Source: CAVVKW01 sp963761705 (GTDB lineage Bacteria; Verrucomicrobiota; Verrucomicrobiia; Chthoniobacterales; JAATET01). From it: a stretch of 64,000 nt of DNA. Made by a program: the position numbers and the translations under genes. This document shows positions 46,737-56,147 of this stretch, in pieces (positions within the stretch are counted from its first letter, which is position 1; each line of letters opens with the position of its first letter). A model generated the notes under the pieces. It was not told the origin of the DNA. It made no database searches and saw only the letters and a program-made list of their open reading frames with translations. The DNA lies in assembly GCA_963761705.1 (NCBI GenBank), contig CAVXHK010000001.1, positions 2,046,001-2,110,000 on the forward strand. The letters are read 5' to 3'.

Positions 46737-48278
46737 TTAGTGCGAGGACGCTTTTTCTGAACCTAGGCCGGTGTTGGCTCGCACTTGGAACTCGGCGAAC
46801 TGAGCTTCCGCCGTAGGTTCGCGGGTCGAAAGGGTGCCGATGATGGCGGCGAGGAAGCCGAGGGGGATGCTGACCAGGGCTGGGTTCTTCAATGGGTAGA
46901 GGGCGTTTTCTCCCATGAAGTCGGGGCTGACCAGGATGAGGACGATGGAGCTGACGAGACCGACCGATAAACCCGCAACGGCGCCGGGGGTGTTGAAGCG
47001 TTTCCAGAAAATCGAGAACACGATGACCGGAAGATTCGCGCTGGCGGCCACGGCGAACGCGAGGCCGACGAGGAACGCGACGTTGACCGTGGGGCCGAGG
47101 ACGATCGCCAGAATGATCGCCAGGGCGCCGACGACGAAGGCGGTGATGCGGGCGACGCGGACCTCCGCGCCAGGGCGGTGTTCTTTTCCGTGGTGGAGGA
47201 CGTTGGTGTAGAAATCGTGGGCGAAACTCGTGGAAGCGCTGATCGTGAGACCGGCGACGACGGCGAGAATCGTGGCGAACGCGACGGCGCAGATGAAGGC
47301 GAAGAACATCTCGCCGCCCAGGGCCTGGGCGAGGAGCGGAGCGGCCATGTTGTTACCGCCATTTTCCTTGATGAAATCCGGACCGAGCAAGCTGGCCGCG
47401 CCGAAGCCGAAGAAGGTCGTCATGATGTAAAACATGCCGATGATGACCATGGCCCAGACGACGGATGAGCGGGCGGTCTTCGCGTCGGGCACGGTGTAGA
47501 AGCGGATGAGGATGTGGGGGAGACCGGCGGTGCCGAGGACAAGGGCGAGGCCGAGGGAGATCTGGTCCCACGGATTCTTGAAGAGGAGATTGGGCGTGAG
47601 GAAGTTGCGCGTGACTTCGACGCCGTCGGCATTGGTCGAAGAGATGGCGGTGAGGGCGCTGAAAAATTCCGATAAGCTGAAGTGGAACTTCTGCATCACC
47701 AGGAAGCTGAGGAACGCGCTTCCGGTGAGGAGCAGGACCGCTTTGATGATCTGAACCCAAGTGGTGGCGAGCATGCCGCCGAAGACCACGTAGATCACCA
47801 TGAGAATGCCGACGCCGACGACGGTGACCTCATAGCTGACGCCGGGAATGAGCAGGGAGACGAGCGCTCCCGCACCAACCATCTGGGCGATCATGTAGAA
47901 AATGGAAACCGTCAGAGTGCTGAGGGACGCCAGGGCGCGGACGGGACGGGGCTTGAGCCGGTAGGCGAGGATGTCGGCCATCGTGTATTTTCCGGCGTTG
48001 CGAAGTGGCTCGGCGACGATGAGGAGAACGGTGAGGTAGGCGACAAGGAAGCCGACGGAATACATGAAACCGTCGTAGCCGTTGTAGGCGATCATTCCCG
48101 CGATGCCGAGGAAGCTTGCCGCGCTCATGTAGTCACCGGCGACGGCGAGGCCATTTTGCCAACCGGTAATGCGGCGTCCGGCGGCGAAGTAGGCGCTGGA
48201 GCCGGTCGACTTCCGGGCGCTGAAGTAGGTGATGACGAGAGTAGCCGCCACGAAGGCGAGGAACATCCAGAGAGACAT
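46737..48278 (-). CDS. actP: Cation/acetate symporter
   Basis: A 513-residue sodium:solute symporter with about 13 membrane segments. YFAAGRRITGWQNGLAVAGDYMSAASFLGIAGMIAYNGYDGF is diagnostic of the ActP subgroup, and the GLTISASTSFAHDFYTNVLHHGKEH segment follows. It imports acetate or a similar short acid with a cation. The start is ATG 48,278, since the longer frame upstream is Pro/Ser/Arg-rich and implausible. The upstream DUF485 gene is its usual partner. Confidence 0.88.
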   Translation of the reverse strand: MSLWMFLAFVAATLVITYFSARKSTGSSAYFAAGRRITGWQNGLAVAGDYMSAASFLGIAGMIAYNGYDGFMYSVGFLVAYLTVLLIVAEPLRNAGKYTMADILAYRLKPRPVRALASLSTLTVSIFYMIAQMVGAGALVSLLIPGVSYEVTVVGVGILMVIYVVFGGMLATTWVQIIKAVLLLTGSAFLSFLVMQKFHFSLSEFFSALTAISSTNADGVEVTRNFLTPNLLFKNPWDQISLGLALVLGTAGLPHILIRFYTVPDAKTARSSVVWAMVIIGMFYIMTTFFGFGAASLLGPDFIKENGGNNMAAPLLAQALGGEMFFAFICAVAFATILAVVAGLTISASTSFAHDFYTNVLHHGKEHRPGAEVRVARITAFVVGALAIILAIVLGPTVNVAFLVGLAFAVAASANLPVIVFSIFWKRFNTPGAVAGLSVGLVSSIVLILVSPDFMGENALYPLKNPALVSIPLGFLAAIIGTLSTREPTAEAQFAEFQVRANTGLGSEKASSH

Positions 48279-48327
48279 ATTTGCGAAGAGGGGGAGAGGG
48301 TGGACTGGGAGAGGGCGAGAGAGCTGC

Positions 48328-48657
48328 CTAGTGTTCGCCGAACTTCGCGAGGATGGTAGCGGCCTTCTTGTCCCAGCCGGCGGCGGCGGCGACGTAGATG
48401 AAGGCAAGGATCCACGCCATGATGAACTGCGAAAGCGCGAAGAGGTACGCTGCGTTGACGTCGCCCCACACGGGGCGGCTCATCAATTCTGGGAACCAAC
48501 CCACGAGGACCGGAAGCGTGAAGTAGTAGATGATGAAGAACGCGGTGGCCGGGACGATGAAAGCGGCCTTTTGCTTGAGGAGGGCGCGAAAATCCGGATC
48601 GGCTTCGATCGCGGTCCAGTCGGGGGGCGTGGTGCGGGGGACGTCGGGGGTAGACAT
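48328..48657 (-). CDS. yjcH: DUF485 membrane protein (YjcH-like), partner of ActP
   Basis: A 109-residue protein with two membrane segments. DPDFRALLKQKAAFIVPATAFFIIYYFTLPVLVGWFPELMSR is characteristic of DUF485/YjcH, and the C-terminal segment FALSQFIMAWILAFIYVAAA follows. yjcH is usually co-transcribed with actP, as here with a gap of about 50 bases. Its exact role is unknown. Confidence 0.85.
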   Translation of the reverse strand: MSTPDVPRTTPPDWTAIEADPDFRALLKQKAAFIVPATAFFIIYYFTLPVLVGWFPELMSRPVWGDVNAAYLFALSQFIMAWILAFIYVAAAAGWDKKAATILAKFGEH

Positions 48658-48750
48658 CTGCCGAGATTAGGGGGCGGGTGGTGGGGTGTCGAGATTTCTG
48701 GACCGGCTCGATTGCGCATTGCCCAATGATTCGGCCGGACGCCGAATCTC

Positions 48751-48767
48751 ACACCCGGCACGGGTGT
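48751..48767. repeat. Perfect 7-bp hairpin ACACCCG-GCA-CGGGTGT
   Basis: It lies in the divergent gap between yjcH-actP and sodB. It could be an operator for either gene or an extragenic palindrome. No T tract follows. Confidence 0.4.
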
Positions 48768-48878
48768 GCTCCCCCGAGGGATTGCGTCCGGGTTGGGGAT
48801 GGGGTTCGAATTGTTTGTGTCCGGCGGGGTGGTTCTTTATTCTGCGGGGCTCAAACCAACATCTATTACATCTATATT

Positions 48879-49502
48879 ATGGCTTACGAAGTTCCTGAAC
48901 TCACTTATCCGACCAACGCGCTCGAACCGCACATCGACGCGAAGACGATGGAGATCCATCACGACAAGCACCACGCGGCTTACGTCTCGAAACTCAACGG
49001 TGCGCTCGAGGGCACCGAGATGGCTGACCTACCGGTCAACGACGTGATCGCGGATCTCTCTGCGGTGCCGGAAGCCAAGAGAACCGCAGTTCGCAATAAT
49101 GGCGGTGGTCACAGCAACCACACGTTCTTCTGGAGAATCCTCGGGCCGAATGGCGGCGGGGAACCCGTTGGGAAACTCGGCGAGGCCATCACGGCGAAGT
49201 TCGGAAGCTTTGCGGATTTTAAAGAAAAGTTCGAGGCGGCTGGCGCCGGACAGTTCGGCAGTGGCTGGGCGTGGCTCTGCCTCAGCTCCAGCGGAGAGCT
49301 GAACGTTTGCTCGACGGCAAATCAAGACAGCCCCCTGATGAAGGGAGTGGTCGAGTGCCCGGGTACGCCCATCATCGGCGTGGATGTCTGGGAGCACGCC
49401 TACTACCTCAACTATCAGAACAAGCGGCCCGATTACTTGAAGGCGTTCTGGAACGTCGTCGACTGGTCAAAGGCTGAGGAAAATTACGCCGCTGCGGTGT
49501 AG
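48879..49502 (+). CDS. sodB: Superoxide dismutase (Fe/Mn)
   Basis: A 207-residue Fe/Mn superoxide dismutase. The first metal histidine is in TMEIHHDKHHAAYV near residue 27, a second is in GGHSNHTFFWRIL, and the DVWEHAYYLNYQNKRPDYLKAFWNVVDW segment gives the last Asp and His ligands. GPNGGG and GAGQFGSGWAWL agree with the Mn/Fe cambialistic bacterial group, and the metal cannot be told apart by eye. It converts superoxide to hydrogen peroxide in the cytoplasm. ATG 48,879 gives the usual MAYEVPELTYP start. A strong terminator follows. Confidence 0.92.
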   Translation: MAYEVPELTYPTNALEPHIDAKTMEIHHDKHHAAYVSKLNGALEGTEMADLPVNDVIADLSAVPEAKRTAVRNNGGGHSNHTFFWRILGPNGGGEPVGKLGEAITAKFGSFADFKEKFEAAGAGQFGSGWAWLCLSSSGELNVCSTANQDSPLMKGVVECPGTPIIGVDVWEHAYYLNYQNKRPDYLKAFWNVVDWSKAEENYAAAV

Positions 49503-49530
49503 ATCGCCGATTCAAAATTCGAACGGGGAG

Positions 49531-49571
49531 TCCGCGCGCTGGTTGATCCGGCGCGCGGATTTTCTTTTTGT
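49531..49571 (+). terminator. Rho-independent terminator of sodB
   Basis: A perfect 9-bp stem TCCGCGCGC / GCGCGCGGA with an 11-base loop is followed by a T-rich run (TTTTCTTTTT). It lies 30 bases after the sodB stop. Confidence 0.85.
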
Positions 49572-49657
49572 CGACTGGACGCGGTGTGGAAACGGCGTTT
49601 TGCGGAGGAAAGTTGTTGGTTGCTGGGGTTAGTTTTGGGCAGGGTTGTCGGCTCGTT

Positions 49658-50899
49658 ATGGCCGAACTCAATTCCCACTATCTCAAGCTCAAGGCTGGTT
49701 ATCTTTTTCCCGAAATCGCGCGGCGCGTGAAGGCGTTTGCGGACGCGAATCCCGACTTGGCGGGGCGGCTCATCAAGTGCGGCATCGGGGACGTGACGGA
49801 ACCCATTCCTCTGGCGGCACGGGAGGCGATGCACGCGGCGGTCGATGATCTGGGGCGTTCGGAGACGTTCCATGGCTACGGGCCGGAACAGGGTTACGAG
49901 TTTTTGCGATCGACGATCGCAGAGAATGATTATCGCTCCCGCGGGATCGACGTGGCGGACGATGAGGTGTTCGTTTCCGACGGCTCGAAGTGCGATTGCG
50001 GGAACATTCTCGATGTCTTCGGGAGCGGGAATCGGATCGCGGTGATGGATCCCGTTTATCCGGTTTACGTCGATACGAACGTGATGGCCGGGCACACGGG
50101 CGAGGCCGATGCGAACGGTCGGTTTGAGGGTCTCGTTTATCTTCCTTGCACGGCGGAGAATCACTTTGTGCCTTCGATCCCGGAGGAGCGGGTGGATCTC
50201 ATCTATTTGTGTTATCCGAACAATCCGACGGGAACGGCAGTCACGCGGGAGCAGCTGCGGAAATGGGTGGACTACGCGCTGGCGAATGACGCGATCATTC
50301 TTTTCGACGCGGCTTACGAGGCTTACATCCGCGAGGAGGGCGTGCCGCGGTCGATCTACGAGATCGAGGGGTCTCGGAACTGCGCAATCGAGTTCCGGAG
50401 CTTCTCGAAAAATGGAGGGTTCACGGGCGTCCGATGTGCGTTCACAGTGGTGCCAAGAGAGCTGATGTGCTCCACGGATTCCGGGGAGCGGAAGCCGCTG
50501 CATCCGTTGTGGAATCGGCGTTTCAGCACGAAGTTTAACGGCGTGAGCTACGTCACACAGCGAGGAGCGGCTGCGCTTTATTCCGACGAAGGGAAGGCGC
50601 AGGTTGCGGCCTTGGTGGATCATTACATGGGGAACGCGGAGATCCTGCGGACGGCGATGACGGAGTGTGGGCTGAGGGTTTATGGTGGTAAGAACGCGCC
50701 CTACATCTGGGTGACCGGCCCGGAGGGTCGGACCAGCTGGGAGATGTTCGACAAGATTTTGGTTGAGACCAATGTCGTCGTGACGCCTGGGAGCGGTTTT
50801 GGGCTTGCGGGTGAAGGTTATTTCCGGATCTCTGCGTTCAATAGCCGAGCGAACGTGGAGGAAGTCGCGCGGAGGTTGCGCGGACTGGATTGGAACTAG
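49658..50899 (+). CDS. dapL: LL-diaminopimelate aminotransferase
   Basis: A 413-residue class I/II PLP aminotransferase of the DapL type. LKAGYLFPEIARRV, IKCGIGDVTEPIPLAAREAM and FHGYGPEQGYEFLR are the DapL signatures. FVSDGSKCDCGNI, LCYPNNPTGTAVTREQLRKWV and the PLP-lysine motif EFRSFSKNGGFTGVRC follow. It converts tetrahydrodipicolinate straight to LL-diaminopimelate for lysine and peptidoglycan, a route known from plants, Chlamydiae and Verrucomicrobia. The start is ATG 49,658; an upstream in-frame extension adds non-family sequence. Confidence 0.93.
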   Translation: MAELNSHYLKLKAGYLFPEIARRVKAFADANPDLAGRLIKCGIGDVTEPIPLAAREAMHAAVDDLGRSETFHGYGPEQGYEFLRSTIAENDYRSRGIDVADDEVFVSDGSKCDCGNILDVFGSGNRIAVMDPVYPVYVDTNVMAGHTGEADANGRFEGLVYLPCTAENHFVPSIPEERVDLIYLCYPNNPTGTAVTREQLRKWVDYALANDAIILFDAAYEAYIREEGVPRSIYEIEGSRNCAIEFRSFSKNGGFTGVRCAFTVVPRELMCSTDSGERKPLHPLWNRRFSTKFNGVSYVTQRGAAALYSDEGKAQVAALVDHYMGNAEILRTAMTECGLRVYGGKNAPYIWVTGPEGRTSWEMFDKILVETNVVVTPGSGFGLAGEGYFRISAFNSRANVEEVARRLRGLDWN

Positions 50900-52104
50900 A
50901 CGAAAAACGGAAGAGCGGGGCGTTCTCGGTTCCGCTTTTTCGGGCACTGTGGACGGCGGCGCTGGTCTCGAACTTCGGGACTTTGATGCACGCTACGGCG
51001 GCGGCGTGGTTGATGACGACGCTCACGACTTCGCCGCTACTCGTTGCGCTCGTCCAGACGGCGTCCACGGCTCCAGCGCTGTTGGTGGGGCTGGCGGGCG
51101 GGGTGCTGGCGGATACCCTGGACCGACGGGTTTGGCTAATGATCACGCAGGTCTGGATGCTTGTCGTGACGTTGGCGCTGGGACTGCTGACGATCCTCGG
51201 TCTGGTGAATCCGTGGGTTTTGCTGGGGTTTACGTTTCTACTGGGGGTCGGAATGGCGCTCAATTTGCCATCCTGGCAGGCGCTGGTGCAGGACGTGGTG
51301 GCGCGGGATCAGGTCGCTTCGGCGGTTTCTCTGAACAGTATTAGTTTCAATCTCGCGCGGAGCGTGGGACCGGCAGTTGGCGGCTGGCTGACGGGGGCTT
51401 TCGGGGCGGGGGTGGTGTTTTTGCTGAATGCGGGGTCGTTTCTGGGAACGGTCGGGGTGCTGGCAGCGTGGCGGCGACCGAGGCCGGAGCGGAAGCCGCG
51501 GGAGCGCCTGGCGTCGCGGTTGGCGGAGGGCGCGCGGTTTGTCTGGGCGGAGCGGCGGGTGCGTTCGGCGATGGTCCGGGCGACGTTATTCGTGTCGTGC
51601 GCGAGTTCGGTTGGGGCGCTGCTGCCATTGTTCGTGCGGGACGAACTGCGGTTGCCGGTGGCGGGATACGGGACGTTGCTCGCTCTTTACGGGGCTGGAT
51701 CGGTGGCTGGGGCGCTGGCGTTGCCTGCGTTTCGGACGAGGTTTGGCGTGGAGCGGATCGTGGGGGTGGCGAATCTGATCTACGCTGGGGCGATTCTCGG
51801 GTTGGCGGCGGCTCCCAACGAGTGGACGGCGGGAGCGGCGATGGTGGTCGCCGGGACCTGCTGGACCGGGTTGCTGGTGAATCTCAATGTGATCGTGCAA
51901 ATGGCGGCGCCGGAAGCGGTGCGGGGGCGGACGATGTCGTTCTACCTTCTGACTTTCCAGGGATCGTTCGCGGTGGGGAGCGCGGTGGCCGGAGGGCTGG
52001 CGGGAGCGCTCGGGTTGCGGGGAGCGCTGTTGGTTTGCGGGGTAGCGATGGTGTTGGGGTGGTGCGCGAAGGGTTGGCTGCCGTTGCTTGAACAGGAGGG
52101 GTGA
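50890..52104 (+). CDS. MFS transporter (EntS/MFS_3-like exporter)
   Basis: A 404-residue carrier with about 12 membrane segments. FRALWTAALVSNFGTLMHATAAAWLMTTLT and LAGGVLADTLDRRVWLM match the MFS_3/EntS-type exporters, with the loop motif after TM2. RFVWAERRVRSAMVRA marks the central loop. The substrate is unknown. It starts at TTG 50,890 inside the end of dapL (10-base overlap), so the two are probably co-transcribed. Confidence 0.75.
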   Translation: MELDEKRKSGAFSVPLFRALWTAALVSNFGTLMHATAAAWLMTTLTTSPLLVALVQTASTAPALLVGLAGGVLADTLDRRVWLMITQVWMLVVTLALGLLTILGLVNPWVLLGFTFLLGVGMALNLPSWQALVQDVVARDQVASAVSLNSISFNLARSVGPAVGGWLTGAFGAGVVFLLNAGSFLGTVGVLAAWRRPRPERKPRERLASRLAEGARFVWAERRVRSAMVRATLFVSCASSVGALLPLFVRDELRLPVAGYGTLLALYGAGSVAGALALPAFRTRFGVERIVGVANLIYAGAILGLAAAPNEWTAGAAMVVAGTCWTGLLVNLNVIVQMAAPEAVRGRTMSFYLLTFQGSFAVGSAVAGGLAGALGLRGALLVCGVAMVLGWCAKGWLPLLEQEG

Positions 52105-52247
52105 TCGACACGTGCGTGGACCCGCTAACGTCGTGCGTGGTGCCGGGCTTGGCCACAATCACTCCCCCGAGTGTCTTTGCGCGGTAGCGGGCAACGTGAT
52201 GAGGCCTCGGGGGGAGCGTCGGTATCTCCGCTTCGACGCCGGAGTAG

Positions 52248-53119
52248 CTACGTCATCGAGCCGACGTAGCGCTTGACCGCATCCTGCCAGGGGGCAGGGG
52301 CGATGCCGGTCGTCTTCTCGAACTTCTCGGTGCTCAGAACGGTGTAGGGGGGGCGCTCGGCGATGAAGGCGGCCAAGTCGGTGAGCTTCTGGGGACGAAC
52401 GGTCGTTGTTTTTAGGTAGGCCCCGGCCTCTTTGGCACAGCGAAGGGCGTGTTCGCCGTATTCCTGCCACGTGCAGGACCCTCCGTTGCAGAGGTGGTAG
52501 ATGCCGGCCGGCGGGTCGATGTCGAGTAGGGCTTCCAGCCACGTGGCGAGGTCGTCAGTGTAAGTGGGGGTCGACCATTTGTCTGCGATGGCCGAAACGG
52601 TCTCGTCGCCGCGGGCGCGGGCGAGGATCATGTCGACGAAGCTGGCCCGGTCGGGCCGAAGACCCACGAGACGCGGGCGATGATCGCTTTCGGGTCGGCC
52701 TGCTCAACGGCTCGTTCGCCGGCGGCTTTGGTGTTGCCATAAACGCTGAGGGGGCTGACGGGGATGTCCTCGGTGTAGGGGGTAGTGCGGCGACCGTCGT
52801 AGACGTAGTCGGTGCTGACGTGGAGAAAACGGGTGTCGGTGGACGCACAAAGGGCGGCCATCTGGGCGGGGGCCTTCACGTTGACGGCTTCGGCTTCGGC
52901 GGGATCGTTCTCGCACGCGTCGACGTTCGTGAAGGCGGCGCAATTGACGACGTAATCATAGGTGCTCTTCTTAAGAGCTTTTTCAATGGTCTTGCCTTTC
53001 GCGAGGTCGATGTCGGGGCGCGCGAAGCCGGCGACGTCGTGGTCTTGCGACCAAAGGCGAACGAGGGCGGCTCCGAGACGACCGCGGGATCCGATGATGG
53101 CGATGCGGCGACGACTCAT
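52248..53119 (-). pseudogene. rfbD: dTDP-4-dehydrorhamnose reductase gene with a one-base frameshift
   Basis: The first part reads as a normal RmlD: IAIIGSRGRLGAALVRLW, VNCAAFTNVDACENDP, STDYVYDGRRTTPYTED and SVYGNTKAAGE. At RVSWVFGP the frame is lost near 52,652. In the next frame it continues DRASFVDMILARARG, PTYTDDLATWLEALLD and ends SSTEKF-like LSTEKFEKTTGIAP. Restoring one C in a CCC run gives a single frame of about 290 codons. The ATG overlaps the rfbB stop (ATGA), the arrangement of an intact operon. It makes dTDP-L-rhamnose if functional. It may be real decay or a sequencing indel. Confidence 0.82.
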
Positions 53120-54088
53120 CGGGACAGGAGTGGCTGCCACCAAGCGGCGTTATCGCGGTACCAGTTCACCGTTTCGGTGAGGCCGGTGCGGACGTCGTGA
53201 ATGGGTTTCCACGACAGTTGGTTGCGGACCTTCGAGCTGTCGATGGCGTAGCGGCGGTCGTGACCGAGGCGGTCGGTGACGAACTCGATCAGGGTCGGAG
53301 GTTTCTCTAATTGCTCAAGGATGTGGTGAACGACTTCGAGATTCTCGAAGCTCGGAATCGGCACCGACGTTGTAGACTTCGCCGGGGGTGCCTTCGAGGA
53401 GGACGGCGAGGATGGCCCGGCAGTGGTCGTCGACGTGGATCCAGTCGCGGACGTTGAGACCATCGCCGTAGATTGGGAGACGCTCGTCGGCGAGGGCGCG
53501 GGTGATCATGAGAGGGATGAGTTTTTCGGGGAACTGGAAAGGGCCGTAATTGTTCGAGCAGCGGGTGACGATCACCTCCTGGCCGAAAGTGTGGAAGGCG
53601 GCGAGGGCCAGGAGGTCGGCACCGGCTTTGCTGGCAGAGTAGGGCGAACTGGGGACGATCGGGGACCTCTCGTTGAAACGACCCGTCGCGCCGAGCGAGC
53701 CATAGACCTCGTCGGTGGAGACCTGGATGAACCGCTTGATCTCGTGGGCACGAGCGCATTCAAGGAGGACTTCCGTCCCGGCGACATTGGTGCGGATGAA
53801 GTCGCTGGGGCCGGTAATGCTGCGGTCGACGTGGGTCTCGGCGGCGAAGTTGATGACGGCAAAAAATTTGTGCTTGGCCATGATCTCGTCGATGGCGGTG
53901 CGGTCGGCGATATCGGCCTGGAAGAACTCGTAGCGCGGGTCGTCGGCGATGTCGGTGAGGTTATTCGGGTTGCCGGCGTAGGTGAGGGCGTCCACGTTGG
54001 TAACAAATTCCGGTTGATAGTGCTCGAGGATAAAACGAACGAAATTACTGCCGATGAAGCCGGAACCGCCGGTGACGAGAAGTCGCAT
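53116..54088 (-). pseudogene. rfbB: dTDP-glucose 4,6-dehydratase gene with a one-base frameshift
   Basis: It starts MRLLVTGGSGFIGSNFVRFILEHY with NAD-binding GGSGFIG, then FQADIADRTAID, VSTDEVYGSLG and YSASKAGAD (catalytic Tyr/Lys). GDGLNVRDWIHVDDHC and GEVYNVGADSE follow. Near 53,350 the frame shifts: the next frame reads ENLEVVHHILEQLEKPPTLIEFVTDRLGHDRRYAID to a normal end. One extra base, or two missing, explains it. It acts upstream of rfbD in rhamnose synthesis. No rfbA or rfbC is in the window. Confidence 0.83.
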
Positions 54089-54139
54089 GGCGGGGTTTCT
54101 AGCAGAGCGGGTGACGCAGACGCAACGACGGAGGCAGGG

Positions 54140-54466
54140 AGTTATTTCGCGTGTCAGCGCTTCGGAAACTGCTGCCGGTGGCCCGGATTTGTGCGGCTGA
54201 GCGAGAAGGATATTTCAGAGATTTCAGAATTTTTAGGGGTTGGAGAGTTGGATTTTATCAAAGATTACACGCGATTGCGTCCAATGCGGGACGGGTTGGC
54301 GTTGATCGATAAACTGAACGGGGAATGCGTGTTTTTGGACGGGATCGACTGCCAGATTCAGGCGGTCAAGCCGGAGCAATGTCGGGGATTTCCCAACGCG
54401 TGGAACTTCGAGGGCTGGCGCGAGGTGTGTGAGGCAGTGGAGGCGCCGCAAAAAGTTGGCGGTTGA
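54140..54466 (+). CDS. YkgJ-type cysteine-cluster protein, start unresolved
   Basis: A short protein of about 108 residues with the YkgJ/UPF0153-like cysteine pattern: YFACQRFGNCCRWPGFVRLSEKDI, then NGECVFLDGIDCQIQAVKPEQCRGFPNAWNF. The family is thought to bind a metal or Fe-S cluster through these cysteines, with unknown function. No ATG, GTG or TTG lies in this frame before the first conserved residue: a GTG at 54,111 is in a different frame. A start may therefore have been lost to an indel, as in the neighbouring genes. The coordinates begin at the first codon that matches the family. Confidence 0.6.
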   Translation, partial: SYFACQRFGNCCRWPGFVRLSEKDISEISEFLGVGELDFIKDYTRLRPMRDGLALIDKLNGECVFLDGIDCQIQAVKPEQCRGFPNAWNFEGWREVCEAVEAPQKVGG

Positions 54467-54478
54467 TGGTTGATCGCG
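54461..54478. repeat. Inverted copy of the CAACCATCAACGA-type repeat
   Basis: GGTTGATGGTTGATCGCG is the reverse complement of the word repeated at 37,508-37,544. It lies between the YkgJ-type gene and the aldo/keto reductase gene. Confidence 0.5.
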
Positions 54479-54498
54479 ATTGGGTAGCGTCCCTTGAG

Positions 54499-55333
54499 AT
54501 GGCTACGAAACTCGCTCCGACCACACGACTTGCGAATGGGACCGAGATCCCGTTGCTCGGCTTTGGAACTTACAAACTCGAAGAGGGTGCAGAAGTCGAA
54601 CGGGCGGTGTCCGACGCGCTTGAGATCGGGTATCGGCACATCGACACGGCAGCGTTCTACGAAAACGAGGAGGGCGTTGGGCGGGCAATTCGGTCAAGCG
54701 GGATTCCGCGCGAAGAGATCTTCCTTACGACAAAAATTTGGACCGACGACATGCGTCGGGGCGAAGAAGGCGTGATGGATGCCTTCGAGCAATCACTCGA
54801 TCGGCTTGGGCTCGACTACGTTGATTTATACCTGACGCACTGGCCTGCTGCGAAGCACTACGTAAAGGCTTGGCGGACGCTCGAGGAGATCTACGAAGAC
54901 GGCCGGCCTGGCGATCGGGGTCAGCAATTGTCTAGAGCGCCACTTGGAGTCACTCTTCAACGGCGCATCTCTGGTGCCGTTGGTAAATCAAATAGAATTT
55001 CATCCGCGCCTACTCCAGCCAGAGCTAGTGGATTTTTGTAAGGAGCACGAGATCGCGGTGACCGCGTGGTCGCCGCTGATGCAGGGCGGGCTGCTGGGAA
55101 ACTCAGATTTGAACGAAATCGGACAGACCCACGGTAAGTCAGTGGCGCAGGTCATCCTGCGGTGGGACATCCAACACGGGGTGGTGACGATTCCGAAGTC
55201 GTCAAAAAAGGAGAGGGCGGCGGAGAATTTTGACGTATTTGATTTCAAGCTTTCGGCGGCTGAGATGGCGAAAATTGATGGGATGGATCAAGGCGAGCGC
55301 ATTGGGCCGGACCCTGATAATTTTCCGTTTTGA
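54499..55333 (+). pseudogene. Aldo/keto reductase gene with a frameshift
   Basis: An AKR of the 2,5-diketo-gluconate-reductase group. IPLLGFGTYKLEEGAEV and GYRHIDTAAFYENEEGVG (with the catalytic Asp and Tyr) are followed by EEIFLTTKIW and YVDLYLTHWP. After IYEDGR, near 54,906, the frame shifts. The next frame gives LAIGVSNCLERHLESLF, VNQIEFHPRLLQPELVDFC, VTAWSPLMQGGLL and the NADPH-binding TIPKSSKKERAAENFDVF. One extra base or two missing would explain it. Otherwise the protein is full length. It flanks the integron array. Confidence 0.83.
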
Positions 55334-55691
55334 ACGCGATTGTTTCCGCCAGACCAAAATACGTCAGGGGCGAACAACGCCGCAAAATTTCCAGCAAAGG
55401 TTTAAGAAAGCTGTTGGCTGCCGGAGAAGGTGCTGAAAAGAGAGGTGGTGTCAATTTAGCAAGGTGGGAAAACCGCGAGCTTCCGAAATGGTTTCCTGGG
55501 ATTTTGTGCGAGGCAGGGAAAAGGGAGGGGCTGGATAAAATCGTCGAGCGCAGTGTGTCCACTGCGGGTAGATATCTGAGTTGCGACTGATTTTTGGACC
55601 GTTTTGTGTTTTCGTTTACTGAGAGCCGCTTCTCTTTGGGAAATCTGCCAATCCCTCTAGTGCTAGCGTATGTTTGGAATGTATTCATATA
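55334..55691. other. 358-bp region without a supported gene, next to the cassette array
   Basis: It lies between the aldo/keto reductase gene and the outermost attC site. Several short frames are open, but none has a recognisable motif or a good start context. It marks the boundary between ordinary chromosome and the cassette array. Confidence 0.5.
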
Positions 55692-55817
55692 GCCGAACGT
55701 CAAGCTCAGCCATCCTGAACGGACGACCGGAGACAACTGGTGATCAACTGCCGGTAGCGGGTCCGCGCAACCCCAGGAGCGAAGCGGATAGAGGTTGGCT
55801 ACAGCGCCTTGTTAGCC
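55692..55817 (-). repeat. attC 1, closing the MntA/HepT cassette
   Basis: Read on the minus strand, R'' is GGCTAAC (55,817-55,811) and R' is GTTCGGC (55,698-55,692). The inner arms GGCTGTAGC... and GGCTGAGCTTGAC pair imperfectly. The hepT stop codon TAA lies within R''. This is the outermost site; chromosomal sequence lies to its left. Confidence 0.88.
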
Positions 55818-56147
55818 CTCAGGTGTATTCTGAATCGCTACTCTGATAACGGGAATTTCATCAATTGCGGTTTGCCAAACCATATCAATATCTACGCCGA
55901 AGTATTGGTGTATCAATTTATCACGCATGCCTGCAATGCTTCGCCACGGAATGTTCGGGCGCCGTTCCCGAAAATCCAATGAAAGCATTTTTGTTGCTTC
56001 TCCAATAATCTCCAATTGGCGGATAACCGCGTCTTGCATCATTGGGGTGGAGCGGAATGCCGATCTCTCGATGCCTGCAGTGTAGAGTTCGATGCGTGAG
56101 ATGGCATCCAGGATGTGTTGCGCGTAAATGTCGTCGCTACGCCCCAT
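55812..56147 (-). CDS. hepT: HepT-like toxin (DUF86/HEPN)
   Basis: A 111-residue all-helical HEPN protein. MRDKLIHQYFGVDIDMVW contains the R-X4-H-X-Y motif of HepT toxins, and QLEIIGEATKMLSLDFRERRPNIPWRSIAGMRD is the usual lead-in. In known pairs HepT is an RNase-like toxin that is silenced when MntA attaches AMP to the tyrosine of this motif. It overlaps the mntA end by 11 bases and ends with a TAA supplied by attC 1. Confidence 0.9.
   Translation of the reverse strand: MGRSDDIYAQHILDAISRIELYTAGIERSAFRSTPMMQDAVIRQLEIIGEATKMLSLDFRERRPNIPWRSIAGMRDKLIHQYFGVDIDMVWQTAIDEIPVIRVAIQNTPEG

Noticed and set aside
53423..54139. Long plus-strand frame running into the YkgJ-type protein
   Set aside because: It is antisense to rfbB over most of its length. 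Only the last 108 codons match a family.
55330..55590. 86-codon plus-strand frame beside the array
   Set aside because: It has no recognisable motif and starts inside the end of the aldo/keto reductase gene.
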